64,000 nucleotides of DNA, taken from assembly GCF_039555335.1 (NCBI RefSeq), contig NC_092628.1:56779547-56843546 (forward strand), in the 5' to 3' direction. The notes under the pieces are model-generated. The model made no database searches and had not been told where the DNA came from. It was given only the letters and a program-made list of their open reading frames with translations. Shown here one piece after another: positions 36,887 to 48,549 of the stretch (position 1 is its first letter; each line of letters opens with the position of its first letter). A program made the position numbers and the translations under genes. The stretch comes from Amphiura filiformis. Taxonomy: Eukaryota > Echinodermata > Ophiuroidea > Amphilepidida > Amphiuridae.

Positions 36887-36998
36887 TTGGTCTGGTTGAC
36901 AGGACGTCATACGAAAACTAGTCTTTTTTTTAATGCAGCGTCGACGGGAATGTTGGTCTGGTTGACAGGACGTCATACGAAAACTAGTCTTTTTGTGG
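36887..36998 (+). repeat. 57-bp tandem duplication in intron 1
   Basis: A block with GGTCTGGTTGACAGGACGTC and CATACGAAAACTAGTCTTTT occurs twice in a row. Short open frames on both strands here are just this repeat. Confidence 0.85.
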
Positions 36999-37397
36999 CG
37001 CCCTCTACGGCGGCGCCACAATATAGGCATGACTTTGTGAAAAGCTTCTAATTTCACTCTTGCTAGATTGACTTCGCAATTGTTTTGCTAAAATTATGCC
37101 CAGCTCAGAAATAAAACCACAATTTGCTTGGATTTTATTTTATTATTGTTTTCTGATATGCACGGGATAAAATGGTGAGCGTATATTCTTTGTTTAAAAT
37201 ACAAAATTAGGATTGATAAAAACACCAAATAAATCCCGACCTTTGTATGCGTTCAACCAGTTTACCGTGTGCCTTAGAACCCGATAGACGGTGACATTTG
37301 ACCATACACTAGGATCCACAACATGCTCATCTATCATGGGAACAGTTCTTAAACCCTAATACATTTGTACATTCATCCTTTGAAAATTTGGGTACAC

Positions 37398-38238
37398 CAT
37401 GATGCAGTCATGTCTACAGTAGAATTCATCTCGACCTTTGCAGGACTTAAACCCCATTAAAAGCTATTAAACCAAGATAACACTCATTGAAACAGCTCAA
37501 CTGATTAAATCGGATCTTCTCTGGTTGTGCACATGTGTCTGTTTTGCATGTGCGATATCGCAATAAATCTGGTATTATAGCTTCAGTTGGGTAACCGATT
37601 ATAAAGGAAACGGAAGGACACAATGGTATGTGGACCTTTGTTCACGAAATGAGACAATGACCTGCTTTTTGTTAACCAGCATTCTTGAAAATGAGCAACA
37701 TAATGATTGTTGACTTAACACAGTTTGGAAATAATTTCTTCATATTTTTGGTGTTATTTGTCGTTTACATATCCTTCCTAAAACACAAAAGTGCGACCCT
37801 CTCCAAACACCTAAATTAGCTAAAAATTTAGGACATGTTACAAAACTACATTTTCTAGAATTTCATAGAATAATTTAAATGTAGCTTGTACCGTTTTTTT
37901 TTTTTTGTTTTCAGAAGGAGCGGTCCGATACCAATATTTTCGGTCAAATCTCCATTCAATTAACACGGGGAGTTGGTTAGCTATGCCTTGCCCTCACTCA
38001 TATTTTACAAAAGTGCGACCATTTCTGAACATCTAACCTAGCTGTAATTTTAGGTCATGTTAGAGAAATATATTTGCTAGAAGTTTGGAGAATAAATTAA
38101 ATATTGGCTGGTTATTTTTCACACAGTGATGTTAACTAGGCAAGTGTCCATTCTTCCAACATACATCATTTATAGAGGTCACGCGTCAATGGTGAGAGCA
38201 CTGTGTATTGTGTATAGGAAAACGGACAGTAACTGCAG
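37398..38238 (+). repeat. Dispersed ~800-bp repeat, copy B (intron 1)
   Basis: Matches 61352-62156 throughout and 3843-4423 in part. It carries a ~190-bp internal segment that copy A lacks. Confidence 0.9.
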
Positions 38239-38571
38239 TATGCAAACTCATACTCTGCAACTTGAGGTCAAATTTTGCACTATGATTATGTAATTGAGGT
38301 TATTGGACTATGTCATTGGGATGAGACTCTTGTGGTCCATAGTGATAAGATCAATTAACGAGGCCTCTTAAACTGATGGCTTTTGTTTGCTAATTCATGA
38401 ATTACCATAGAATCTATATAGCGGTTATTGCCAAAGTTGCAATATGGTGGCACAATTGGGCGGCAAACTATATGGATATGCAAACAACACGGCATATTAA
38501 TTATACATGTTCTACATTGTTGTATTTTAAAACACTGAAGACCAAAATTGACGTTAATGCCATGATTGGAT

Positions 38572-38602
38572 CATGGAGGTAGTACTAGCTACTACCTCCA
38601 TG
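38572..38602. repeat. Short hairpin
   Basis: CATGGAGGTAGTA and TACTACCTCCATG around a 5-base loop, flanked by the direct repeat ATGATTGGATCA. Confidence 0.85.
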
Positions 38603-39453
38603 ATTGGATCAAGTAAATAACTAAATCCTGTTATCTACCCAGCAATGTTTGCTTATCTTAATAATTGTAACAAACTGTAGTGTACTAAATGGTACAAGAC
38701 AGAAAAGGCAAACAGACAGAAATTTAGAGTTTTAAATTAGAGAGTTGACAGGAAGTTGTAAGAGAATTGTTATGGATATGATTGGTGTAAGCGCGAAAAT
38801 GTTGAATGTCAGATCAAAGTCATCCGAGGTGAATTAAGTAATGTCAATCACAAATTGTTACAGGTCATTTGAGGTGGACTAAGTTTATATTTGGATTGTC
38901 AGAACACCTTCCCCAATCAAACACATTTCTCTTGCATTTGATCATCTTCTACTCTTCCCTATAGAAAAATCATTATAATACCAAATCTACACACCATGGA
39001 ATTCACCATATCACGTCCAAGTTCACATTGGGCGCCACATTCCTTTTTTAAAGGAATTTTTATTAATGCAGCGTCGAATTATAGGTTAAGGGTTGGTAAC
39101 CATGACACTTTGGCAAATCTAGTGGTGACCATGTTGTAATGCAACTTTCCTAAAAGTTATGTCTAAGCGATGACCGAATAGGCCCAATTCATAGGAATTG
39201 TATGCTATTGTAACAAATAGCAATTTCGTATTATATAAGAATGTAGGAACTAATTATAAGCATACAGCGAACATTCTCTGAAAATCCTTTGACTTACGTC
39301 TCGCCGATTTCCATTTCACCACCCGGTGTATTAAATATAATTATCTACGTTTGTTATAGGCTGGGTCTATTCATGTATCTTTATGTTGTTTATTGTCCAT
39401 CTTAGATTTAAAATTTGCTTCAAATAGCATTTTACCACAATTTTCATCTACAG

Positions 39454-39626
39454 ATGCCGATACTAGACCCGAAAGTTCGCGCAAGTGGTATTTTGACCCT
39501 CAACTCGACACATTGTTGACCTCTCTACACGATATCCATTCGGATGTTATCAGTTTATCACATTCATGAGACCACAGATATTTTGCAACCATCCCGACCT
39601 AATAAGGCAAATCGTTAAGAGAAGTG
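39454..39626 (+). pseudogene. CYP4 copy 1 exon 2 (2-bp deletion)
   Basis: 173 bp against 175 bp in copy 2; the loss falls shortly after [13 protein letters not shown] and brings TGA at 39517. Downstream the ancestral frame is still readable (RYPFGCYQFITFMRPQ). Confidence 0.92.
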
Positions 39627-39790
39627 GTAAGTGTATTGATATATTTTAAAACTCCCGCCACATTACAATATAAAGGCTATTTAAAAACAGTGTAATGATT
39701 GTATGCAGTTCGCTCAAGCATGCCGATATACCAGTACGTCCCATGCCTTTAAACATTGAGGACAACCCATCTATACCTTTGCATTTTTAG

Positions 39791-39975
39791 ACCCAAAACC
39801 AACTGGAATTGGGAATGCAGGCTACAATTTTTTACTTCCATGGCTGGGAGACGGGCTTCTTTTAACTTCAGGGAAGAAATGGTTTCGCAACAGACGACTT
39901 CTAACTCCAGGGTTCCATTTTGATATTTTGAAGCCATACATTGATATCTACAACAAAGAAGTTGATGTGTTACTG
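39791..39975 (+). pseudogene. CYP4 copy 1 exon 3
   Basis: 185 bp, same as copy 2. Contains [15 protein letters not shown] and [13 protein letters not shown]; the usual Ala of TPAFH is Gly here. Confidence 0.92.
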
Positions 39976-40534
39976 GTAAATATTTGTCATTTTATAATAA
40001 TTATCAAAGAAAAGTGCAGTGTCCAAGCCTGGGGTGAAAACTTTGACTTCCCCTAGTCACTTGTATAAACTGTAACCGAGGACGGGGCTCACTGGGAGGA
40101 TCGGGCTTTAGACTTGGTAGGGACAACAATTTTTTTTGACGATCCGGAGATTTTACTAATTTTCCAGCATTTTGCGTGAGATTTACTCCTGGGAGTGAGA
40201 TTATACTTCCTTGGCGTGAGACCGTGAGAATGTGACCCAATGCGTGAGATTCACGGCCAATGCGTAAGGGTTGACAGCCCTGTATATAGTGTAGTGCGTT
40301 ATGAAGGCGTTATAATAGTGAAAAAACCTTGCCATATTTGTTCTAAAATGCAATAACATACTTATCAACATTTAAACATTAAATAACAATCTATCTGGAA
40401 ATATTTTGTCGTGATTAGAAATTGAAAGGTTTCATGCCAGAAGATAAATATTATTTAAAATTATTTCAAAAGAATGATTATTAGAGCAACAATAATAACC
40501 TTTGATTTCATTTTTATTGTTGTTCTTATTTTAG

Positions 40535-40659
40535 AGTAAAATGGATGGATTTTTGTCAGAAGGTAAAAGCTTGGAAGTGTGTAAACACATCAGCCTCTGT
40601 GCCTTGGATATTTTGTTAAGGTGTGCTTTCTCGCAAGATAGCAATTGTCAGATGAAAGG
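40535..40659 (+). pseudogene. CYP4 copy 1 exon 4
   Basis: 125 bp, open, encodes [20 protein letters not shown]; donor GTAAGC. The second half is almost identical to copy 2. Confidence 0.9.
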
Positions 40660-41489
40660 GTAAGCAATTATAATTTGCCACATGTTTTAACCTTTGTGAA
40701 TTATTTTGGTTAAGTGGTCCCATTTGTAAAGGTATAGTCAGCATTCAGTGAAATTAGGTAGTCAATAGATGAAATCAAAAGAAAAGAAATGCAATTGCAG
40801 ATTTTTTTTTTTTTTAATTTTTTTTTTTAATTCTTTATTTTTTAAACATCCATTGTTGGAGGCTCTCTGTGTGTTGGTCGTCTACGTGCTTTAAAGAGAG
40901 GTACATGTGAATCAGTCAATTTGTATAGCCAATAATGTGTTATTAATAATACAGCAACGAAGGGGATTTTGAGTACACGAATGTGTTCCTCCTCCCCAAG
41001 GGATTAATATTCTTCTGTCGACTTTCAGGAATCGGGTTTAAAAAACAACACATCTATCAATAAAGTGAATCAGTGCAGAAAAAGCCTGTTTCTTGGAGAG
41101 AGTGTCATCTGTGCGAGGATTTGAGTGTTTGGTGAAATCAGTACCATATCAGCGCGAGGATTTTATACGCAAAGGATATATAAATACAAGTGTAGAGTGA
41201 ACGTTGACCAGTGATTTTCGCAAGATAAGTGAACAAGGATATACATCAGCCGTCCAGAACATTGCAATAGAACTTTATAATCAACGAGAAGAAGACTACC
41301 AGTTCAGTGATTATTGAAGATACACATTTTTTCCCATAAAGTCCTACAAAATTTAGGTCTTTTGGGAAAGAAATCTATATCTTTAATATGAAAAGTCCAA
41401 ATTTTCAAATGATCGTCGGCTTTTCCTCCCGGCTACATACACTTTAAGTAAATATCATTTGATTTCTTACTTACTTTTACTTTTATCCA

Positions 41490-41905
41490 CCACTTTTGCC
41501 TTTCATAGCGTCGTGGGGAAATGTAACTTTCTTTCCTGGACGAGTCGGGTAACCTCACTCATGGTAATCCCATGTCTTCCTTTACTCCATCTACCCACCC
41601 CTTCCTTGGTCTTCCTCTGGCCCTAGTTCCTGTTGTTTTGCTGTTATATGTTTTAGCTGCAGGTTGGCTAGGGGCCATTCGCATAAGGTGACCGAACCAT
41701 TACTTGTTTGTTTTGCAACATATTTTCTGATTGGTTTGGTGCCCACCATCTTTCTGATATCATCATTCCTGATTTTATCCCTCCTTGACTTTTTAGCTGC
41801 TCTTCTTAGGCATCTCATTTCACAGGTGATGAGCTTTTGGGTTGTTCTTTTGTTGAGAGTCCATGTTTGGCACTGGTAGCAGATAGTTGGGGGAAAATAT
41901 GGCAT
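41490..41905 (-). mobile_element. Non-LTR retrotransposon (LINE), C-terminal remnant
   Basis: The minus strand encodes CYQCQTWTLNKRTTQKL, then EMRCLRRAAKKSRRDKIRN, and in a shifted frame WFGHLMRM and ARGRPRKGWVDGVKEDM. This order (YGxETWTL, RDRIRNxxIR, WFGHxxRM, GRPRxxW) is the end of LINE reverse transcriptases. At least one frameshift and a stop show it is dead. It lies antisense in intron 4. Confidence 0.85.
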
Positions 41906-42344
41906 TGATGAGTTTTGCTTTTGTATCCATCGATATTGCAGGATGTGTAAGAAGCGGATTTCGAGGACTGTTAAATGTTTAAAATATCCATTTTAATAAT
42001 TTGCCATAATTTGTATTATATCGCGAATTTCAAAAAATCTAAATTATTTGATAACAGAAGGATTCGTTTTCAGAATGCAACTCGATATGTCTGATGTGCT
42101 CTCAGGCCCCACAAAAATACTGTGCAAAGGTGGGTGACCGACCCTTATAGATTCAGATATTGTTAACTTAATCAAACAGTATGTATTGTTGAGCATTCGG
42201 GTGAGAACTGGGGAAAGGTGATAGTAGTCTTGAGTCATTACGACTCGTAACAATATTGATATACTTAGTTTATATTGTGAGGTCACCCATAAAAGGGTAG
42301 ACTACCTTGATGCTGCTCTGCTCTTGCTGCTACCAGAGGGCATA

Positions 42345-42433
42345 TGAAATAAACGAGGCGTGTGGTGGTGTGTGAGTCGGTGCGGGGATGAAATAAACGA
42401 GGCGTGTGGTGGTGTGTGAGTCGGTGCGGGGAT
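42345..42433 (+). repeat. ~44-bp tandem duplication
   Basis: Two copies of a block containing GAAATAAACGAGGCGTGTGG and GTGTGTGAGTCGGTGCGGGG. Confidence 0.9.
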
Positions 42434-42483
42434 GAGACAACACGATACTTAAATTAAATTTTACAATTTTAGCTAATTTTACT

Positions 42484-42757
42484 GGTAAAGTAGGTAATGG
42501 GGATACGCATCCTGCACAAGAACAAATAAACACAATGGGGAACGATTGCTCGCTACTAGAGGAAACTGAATATATTAAAGAATGAACAGTTGACCAACCC
42601 AAAGTGTTACAATTAAACAAGACAACAAATAAATACAAATCCAGACCGGCACACAACCCAACTTGAAAATAAGCAAGGGAATGTACCGGCATGGGAATCG
42701 AACCCACGACCTTCCGATCTCTAGACGGACGCCTTATCCATTAGGCTACCAGCTCCC
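42484..42757 (-). mobile_element. tRNA-derived SINE, copy 1
   Basis: On the minus strand the head reads GGTAGCCTAATGGATAAGGC (A box) and later GGGTTCGATTCCCAT (B box). The acceptor stem does not pair, so this is not a working tRNA. The body is repeated at 42890-43120. Confidence 0.8.
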
Positions 42758-42889
42758 ACTGATAAACGGTGGTTAAAACTGGGTCTAATGTTGGCAGTCG
42801 AGGTATACAATACACACAAACGAATATTACGCAAGTACACAAGTGAAGGAGATCATTACTGATGCTAAATCGTTTCCCCAGTATAATTA

Positions 42890-43120
42890 TAAGTAAAGTA
42901 GGTAATGGGGATACGCATCCTGCACAAGAACAACTAAACACAATGGGGAATGATTGCTCGCTACGAGAGGAAACTGAATATATTAAATAAGAAAGAATGA
43001 ACAGTTTACCAACCCAAAGTGTTACAATTAAACAAGACAACAAATAAATACAAATCCCGACCGGCACACAACCCAACTCAACCCAACCCAACAAAGCAAG
43101 GGAATGTGCCGGCATGGGAA
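42890..43120 (-). mobile_element. SINE copy 2, head truncated
   Basis: Shares GGTAATGGGGATACGCATCC and most of the body with copy 1, but stops at CCGGCATGGGAA, losing the tRNA part. Confidence 0.8.
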
Positions 43121-43287
43121 TTTTACTACTTATTTTTGTTACAAAATTTAGCAGGCAGAAGATGCCGGTTGTCTTTTAAATTACTTTACAATTAAATATT
43201 ACTATATCTGTTTACCTCCTTGCAAACAAGATTATAGCCTGTGTTTATCGGTAAAACGATATTACGATATTATGTTTTTAATAACAG

Positions 43288-43350
43288 AAAGGACGACCCA
43301 TATGTTGAAGCTGTACGCCATCTATCACTATCTGTTATCGAAAGATTTAC
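43288..43350 (+). pseudogene. CYP4 copy 1 exon 5
   Basis: 63 bp, open ([20 protein letters not shown]), acceptor AACAG, donor GTGAGT. Confidence 0.9.
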
Positions 43351-43604
43351 GTGAGTATTATTATCTATATTTGCCAAAATTAGAAGATATAGACTGAAAT
43401 TAATTAAAACACACTAGATTCGCATGTTGTTAATATTAATAGTCAAGGTCCTATATTCAAGTATTAGGATTTACGTTTCTTTGACAAAGCAGGATAATAT
43501 TTTAATTAAAAAGAATTTTCTGGAATTGGAAGTAGTACGCATTATTTTACCTGAAGTGACAAGTTTGGCTCTAAGTAATAATTGACTTAACGTCCTTTCA
43601 ACAG

Positions 43605-43728
43605 TGCTCCACTGTACACACTTGATTCTGTGTATAAAACCAGCAAAGGAGGACGTGAATTCTTCAAAGTCTGTGACTATGTACACGGAGTCGCTGATCA
43701 AGTTATTTCCAAAAGGCGTCAAGAAATT
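43605..43728 (+). pseudogene. CYP4 copy 1 exon 6
   Basis: 124 bp, open (DSVYKTSKGGREFFKVC...VISKRRQEI), donor GTAAGT. Confidence 0.92.
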
Positions 43729-44263
43729 GTAAGTCAATTTAATATTAAACTCAATAAATATTTCACTGTTAAAATGTATTTTGCGCCATTCAGAATGAAA
43801 TTCTTGCAAAACGAAATGAAGAAAAGTTCAACATGTTCAATGGTACTTGAATTTATTAGTTCTATTTTTGTGTCATTCCAAATTGTCATTGTTGTGGGAC
43901 GGTCATATTAACCATGTTCTCGATTAGACATGTTAGAAGATTTCGAAATCGGAGTAAAATCGGGAAGGTCAATACAACCACTAGTATGCAGCCAGTAGTG
44001 TATGGGAAGAGTTGCAACAGTAAAACTTCTTGCCCTCTAATTATGCCCCAAACATCCCAAATAAACTGGTAGTTTATACGGGTGTCTATATGGTGAACGT
44101 CCCAATTTCACCCGGGAATTTCACACTTGTGACATGATGTCTGTCTCCCTTGCCCTTGCTGCTTACGCCACTGATATGATGTCAATAAAAAACTAGCATC
44201 ACTTCTTCATATTTAAAACAATCTTGCCATCTTACTTGCATTTTATAATGTGTGTATCTTAAG

Positions 44264-44526
44264 GCTACCTCGAAAAAAGATTCAAAACGAAAGTATCTGG
44301 ATTTCTTAGACATCTTACTGGCGGCTCGTGACGATGAAGGACGTGGATTAACAGACCTAGAGATCCGTAATGAAGTGGATACATTCCTATTTGAAGGCCA
44401 TGATACTACAGCAAGTGGTTTGACATACATGTTGTATTGTTTTGCCAAATATCCTGAATATCAACAGAAAGCACAGCAAGAGATTGATGATATCATGGAA
44501 GCAAGAGGATCTGATTATGTCCAGTG
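44264..44526 (+). pseudogene. CYP4 copy 1 exon 7 (I-helix)
   Basis: 263 bp, open. Contains [19 protein letters not shown] and the CYP4 signature [13 protein letters not shown]. Donor GTGTGT after CAGTG. A 113-nt run (44333-44445) is identical to copy 2. Confidence 0.95.
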
Positions 44527-45149
44527 GTGTGTATAAGTTGAAACCCCATGAGAACTACCTGCCGATTGGCCAAAAAGAAGTTTTCATTATCAATTGGCCC
44601 AATCAGCAACATTGTTAGAATAATTTCACCACGCAAAAAGAAATTGGGGTGAATTATTTGCAAAGCTCCATTCTGATTGGTGATTAAAGTGAAGATATCA
44701 TGTATACAATCAGAGGCAATGTTAGATCGTCAGGTAGTGCTCAGGGGGTTAAAATATGAAACAAGCAAAGGAAAATAAAACAGAATCAATAAAAACTCAC
44801 TGTGATAGACACAATTCCCCCAGCACATGTTTAAGGTTAGCAACTATTTTAATGGCAGTGAGCTTTGGCAAAAATTGCATTGACCATTTCATAGCGAGTA
44901 TGTAAAATAATCCAAATATCACAGATATGCTTTTGTAGGGCATCTGGTTCTTGAGTTATGTTATTAAGAGGGCTGAAGCAACAACTCTTTTGTAAATCTT
45001 ACATAACTCATTAACAACAATAAATCAAGCAAGTTTTCAAAGTATATGATTTTTGGAATGAACTTTGGCAAAACATCAAAGTGTTATATTTCAATAATAT
45101 ATTGATTTACATAATGAAAATCGACCAACAATACCTAGTCTACCCTTAA

Positions 45150-45504
45150 CCATGTTAACCACTTTCTGTACAGTATTGACAGTCGTAGTCTTCCACATGG
45201 CCACCCCACCAGGGCATGACCACCATTCCTCTGCATGCAGATATCAGCTCTCCTCAACATTCACATTCATACTACGTCTTATGAGAGGTCTGTCCTGCTT
45301 GGGGATGTCAACTTGTGCAATTATGTGTCTCTGGATTTCATCAAGGTCTGCAGGAGGACTTGTGAAAACCTTCGATTTCAGATAGCTCCACAAGAAGAAA
45401 TCCAGAGGTGTAAGATCAGGAGATCTTGGGGACCATTCCATTTGGTGCTTCAAAGCAATATCACACAATTGCCAAACAATTCTGCAAGCAAGGTGTTCTG
45501 TCAA
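45150..45504 (-). mobile_element. Decayed mariner/IS630-like transposase fragment
   Basis: The minus strand encodes WSPRSPDLTPLDFFLWSYLK followed by SKV and ADLDEIQ. This is the conserved third-Asp region of DDE transposases of the Tc1/mariner group. The rest of the enzyme is missing or unreadable. It lies in intron 7, antisense to the gene. Confidence 0.75.
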
Positions 45505-46088
45505 TTACTGTAAAGAAAGTGGTGAAACTATGATTTTTATGTTGCTTTAATTGACTTTGCGCAACCGTTACACGGCTCACAAAAATAGCCACTGAGACCA
45601 CCTTATTAATGGTCACACACCAGTGATTTTACAGTTTGGGAGGACAAGATGTTGATTCAGTTATCGATTAAAGCATTTTGACCAAATACCTCATACTTTT
45701 TAATCTAGTGGCATTTTTCAAAATCTATTATTCTTTTTGATACACCCTTTATGTACGGTGTAGGATTTGGGTCTGATTCTAAGGGAATGATAATGATGAT
45801 CATTGCATTGAGATGGCATATCATAACACTTACACGCACATTTTGTTTGTTTTGTTGCCGGTATAATACGTGTAGCATATTCATACTTTATATTGTAAAT
45901 ACTCTTGTTAAAGAATAAAAGTGGAACTCTATAGCACTTTGAAAGCTGGATCATGTGGTTTGAACAGGATCCTAGACTCATCTTTGTACCTTCCTTGCCA
46001 AACATGCCCATGGGCAATGATAAGGCTTGTAAGACATTAATGTACCCTTTATTTGTAATAATACGGTTGGTCTATTATTTGCGAACAG

Positions 46089-46284
46089 GGAAGACTTGTC
46101 AAAGATGACTTACCTGACTCTATGCATCAAAGAATCTCTCAGGATGTACCCTCCAGTAGTAATTATTTCTAGAGTCGTGGAAGATGAATTGGAAATCGAT
46201 GGCAAGGTAATTCCTGCGGGATTTCAAGCGAATGTTTCCATCTACGGGTTGCATCATAACCCTGAGGTCTGGGAAGACCATATG
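46089..46284 (+). pseudogene. CYP4 copy 1 exon 8 (K-helix)
   Basis: 196 bp, open. Contains the ExxR motif in KESLRMYPP and [13 protein letters not shown]; donor GTACGT. Confidence 0.95.
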
Positions 46285-46518
46285 GTACGTGGGTATTCGC
46301 ATATGCGTATTTTAACGTAATTCTGTCAAAATAATGTCATCACAACAATTCGGGAGTAGATACCATTCATGTTCTTACATTACAATACATCAATGTATAG
46401 AATGCTTTCGTCGCAATCATCGCTACGTCACCTCCGATGACACCGTGACTTCAGAGCAATCATGATTATTGAAGTTACAGGTATCCATTAATTCTTGTTG
46501 TAATTATCATAATTATAG

Positions 46519-46601
46519 GAATTTAAACCAGAACGTTTTCTGCCAGAAAACATCCAAAAGAAGGACCCTTTCGCATTTCTTCCATTTGCAGCGGGACCGA
46601 G
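46519..46601 (+). pseudogene. CYP4 copy 1 exon 9 (heme loop, first part)
   Basis: 83 bp, [10 protein letters not shown]...FLPFAAGPR, donor GTAATA inside the heme-binding motif. Confidence 0.95.
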
Positions 46602-47137
46602 GTAATACTCTGTTTTAATAGCTACTGAAAATTTAAACAAAATAACAAAACGTTTTGAGTTAATAAATATAAATTCTATTAAAATTATTCTATTTCTTTA
46701 AATAGAAAAAAAAGGATAAATTTCTGACTGCAATGTGAACGGTATTCGGTTGAAATCATAAAACATTATCTCATTTGGTACTATGTAATTATTTGGACAG
46801 ATAATGGTAACAGGTTACGTTTTACAATATCGATTGTCTTTGAATAAACAGTATACCGTTCGTCACTGATTCAAAGCTATAAGGTTGATCATGACCTTTA
46901 TATTGGCAATGATTGGGGTTTCAGTTATCTCTTCATGTAATGGCTCTCTTCTTGTAATGACTCTTATCACTTTGTTCAGTACTGGTACTATATTCGATAT
47001 TCAAAGCTAATAAAAAATAAAATCAATCTTGGGCCTGAGTGACTGCCTTTATTATTCATGCAATTCGGCAATCGTGATTCATGTGTAAATAATGATATAT
47101 TCTGTTGTTAAAAAATGTAGTTTTCTTTCCTCCACAG

Positions 47138-47306
47138 AAATTGCATTGGTCAGACGTTTGCTATGAATGAAATGAAGGTGGTGATTGCACGAATATTACG
47201 AAGATTCGACTTGACCCTTGACCCTACTCACGAAGTACATTTTGCGCAAGAGCTTTTGTTGAAGCCCTACAAGGATATCAAACTGAAATTGAATCGAAGG
47301 AGATAA
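47138..47306 (+). pseudogene. CYP4 copy 1 exon 10 (heme Cys to stop)
   Basis: 169 bp. Starts with NCIGQTFAMNEMK holding the heme-ligand Cys, ends KLKLNRRR and TAA at 47304-47306. The equivalent exon of copy 2 lies outside the window. Confidence 0.95.
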
Positions 47307-47338
47307 ACTGAAATAAGGACAAAATGCTCAAGATGTTT

Positions 47339-47512
47339 AGGGACCGATCAATACTGACGTCAGGTTGGATGGAGGAATTCTCACATTGTCGAACGAACAT
47401 TTTTCTGTATTTCAATTTTCGTGTTCCTTTTTACCTGACAACATTTCTCATAAAAATGTGTTCTATATACCTTAATGCCCCATTCTCCCTAGCGTAATAT
47501 TGATCGGTCCCT
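47339..47512. mobile_element. 174-bp inverted-repeat element in the 3' flank
   Basis: AGGGACCGATCAATACTGAC and, inverted at the other end, AGGGACCGATCAATATTACG give ~20-bp TIRs. It starts ~32 bp after the CYP4 copy 1 stop, so within the likely 3' UTR. Confidence 0.75.
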
Positions 47513-47934
47513 CAACACTGTTGAATGCCTTAGGGCAGCTATGTGTATCATATTTTGATCTTACACTGGATGATGTTGACTTTCACTCATAACCTGTGAC
47601 GTTTGATTGCTCATTCTGTTTTAACTGTGGAAGCAGATTTACTAAGAATTTGTCTGTCTTGCTTTTGCCTATCAGCGAACAACTTCAAAATTGTACCTGG
47701 AACCAGAGAAGATGAGAAGAAATCTTCTCTGCTGGACGTACTTAGGTAATATAATCTTCATCATATTTAAAAGGAAGACAGTTTTTGCTTTCCAATTGAA
47801 TTGACTGCAAATGAAAATTTTGTATTGTATGTAAAATGTTATACATTTACTATACTTGTTGCCTGTCATAGAATAACAGATGAAACCTATAAGCGTGCTT
47901 AGATTAATTCGTTTAGCAAAAATATCGTCAAATT

Positions 47935-48127
47935 TGAATTTCGTTCTGGTATACCAGAATGTATTTACAACAGTGGCCCATGGAGCAGTGTAATACATAT
48001 AATCATGCATAACTCGCAAACGCAAAATCGGAAGCAACTGAAATTTTGGGAATAAGCTTTTTTTCGTGGATGTCTACTGAAAAATGTCATAAAAAGAGGA
48101 TGCTAGGATCACGAAATCCTCCTTTAA
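47935..48127. mobile_element. Partial inverted copy of the TTAA MITE
   Basis: Reverse-complement match to 9671-9845, ending GGATCACGAAATCCTCCTTT. The palindromic centre is degraded (TTCTGGTATACCAGAA kept). Confidence 0.8.
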
Positions 48128-48549
48128 AATCGACCGTTTTGATTTTTATAAAGAAAATAACTAGGAATGCTGGAATAACAATATTATATTTAAAACAATG
48201 AATGATGACCTTTATTAATTAAATTTGAGAAACTTAATTAATTTTTTTAATTAATATACAAACCTCACCGCAAATAATTAAAACCTCTCAGCAGATTTGC
48301 GGTATATCATATGTTAAACAAATATCAAAAATAAGATTCATAATCAAAAATTAAATAAAAAAGTCCATCAAAAAATTACCCAAGTTTGCCGAATTCAATA
48401 GACATGCGCAAGGACCCATTTCCTGATGAGGTATTCAGCCCGGGCAAATTGTCAGATCTGGGTAATGTAGTAGTTTATGGACAAATCTGGAAATACATTT
48501 TCTGATCTAGAAATAGGTCTTTGTGCGTTTCAAGAACCTACTAGGGATT

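Larger units (their letters stand above)
35910..47306 (+). pseudogene. CYP4-family cytochrome P450, copy 1 (disrupted, ten exons)
   Basis: Ten exons match copy 2 in length and phase: 35910-36077 (to 36471 if the insertion is transcribed), 39454-39626, 39791-39975, 40535-40659, 43288-43350, 43605-43728, 44264-44526, 46089-46284, 46519-46601 and 47138-47306. Without lesions the product would be a 516-residue microsomal monooxygenase of the CYP4 family (fatty-acid-type hydroxylases). Seen: N-terminal anchor, WxxxR, the CYP4 signature [13 protein letters not shown], ExxR (KESLR) and heme loop PFAAGPRNCIG. Two lesions break it: a 386-bp transposon in exon 1 that brings an in-frame stop at 36171-36173, and a 2-bp deletion in exon 2 giving TGA at 39517-39519. 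Exons 3-10 stay open with sound splice sites, so loss is probably recent, or this allele is broken in one individual. Confidence 0.85.

Noticed and set aside
42685..42757. Functional tRNA gene on the minus strand
   Set aside because: A and B boxes are good, but the acceptor and part of the anticodon stem do not pair and the unit is part of a two-copy SINE.
44182..44448. Minus-strand ORF over CYP4 exon 7
   Set aside because: Antisense shadow of a clear P450 exon.
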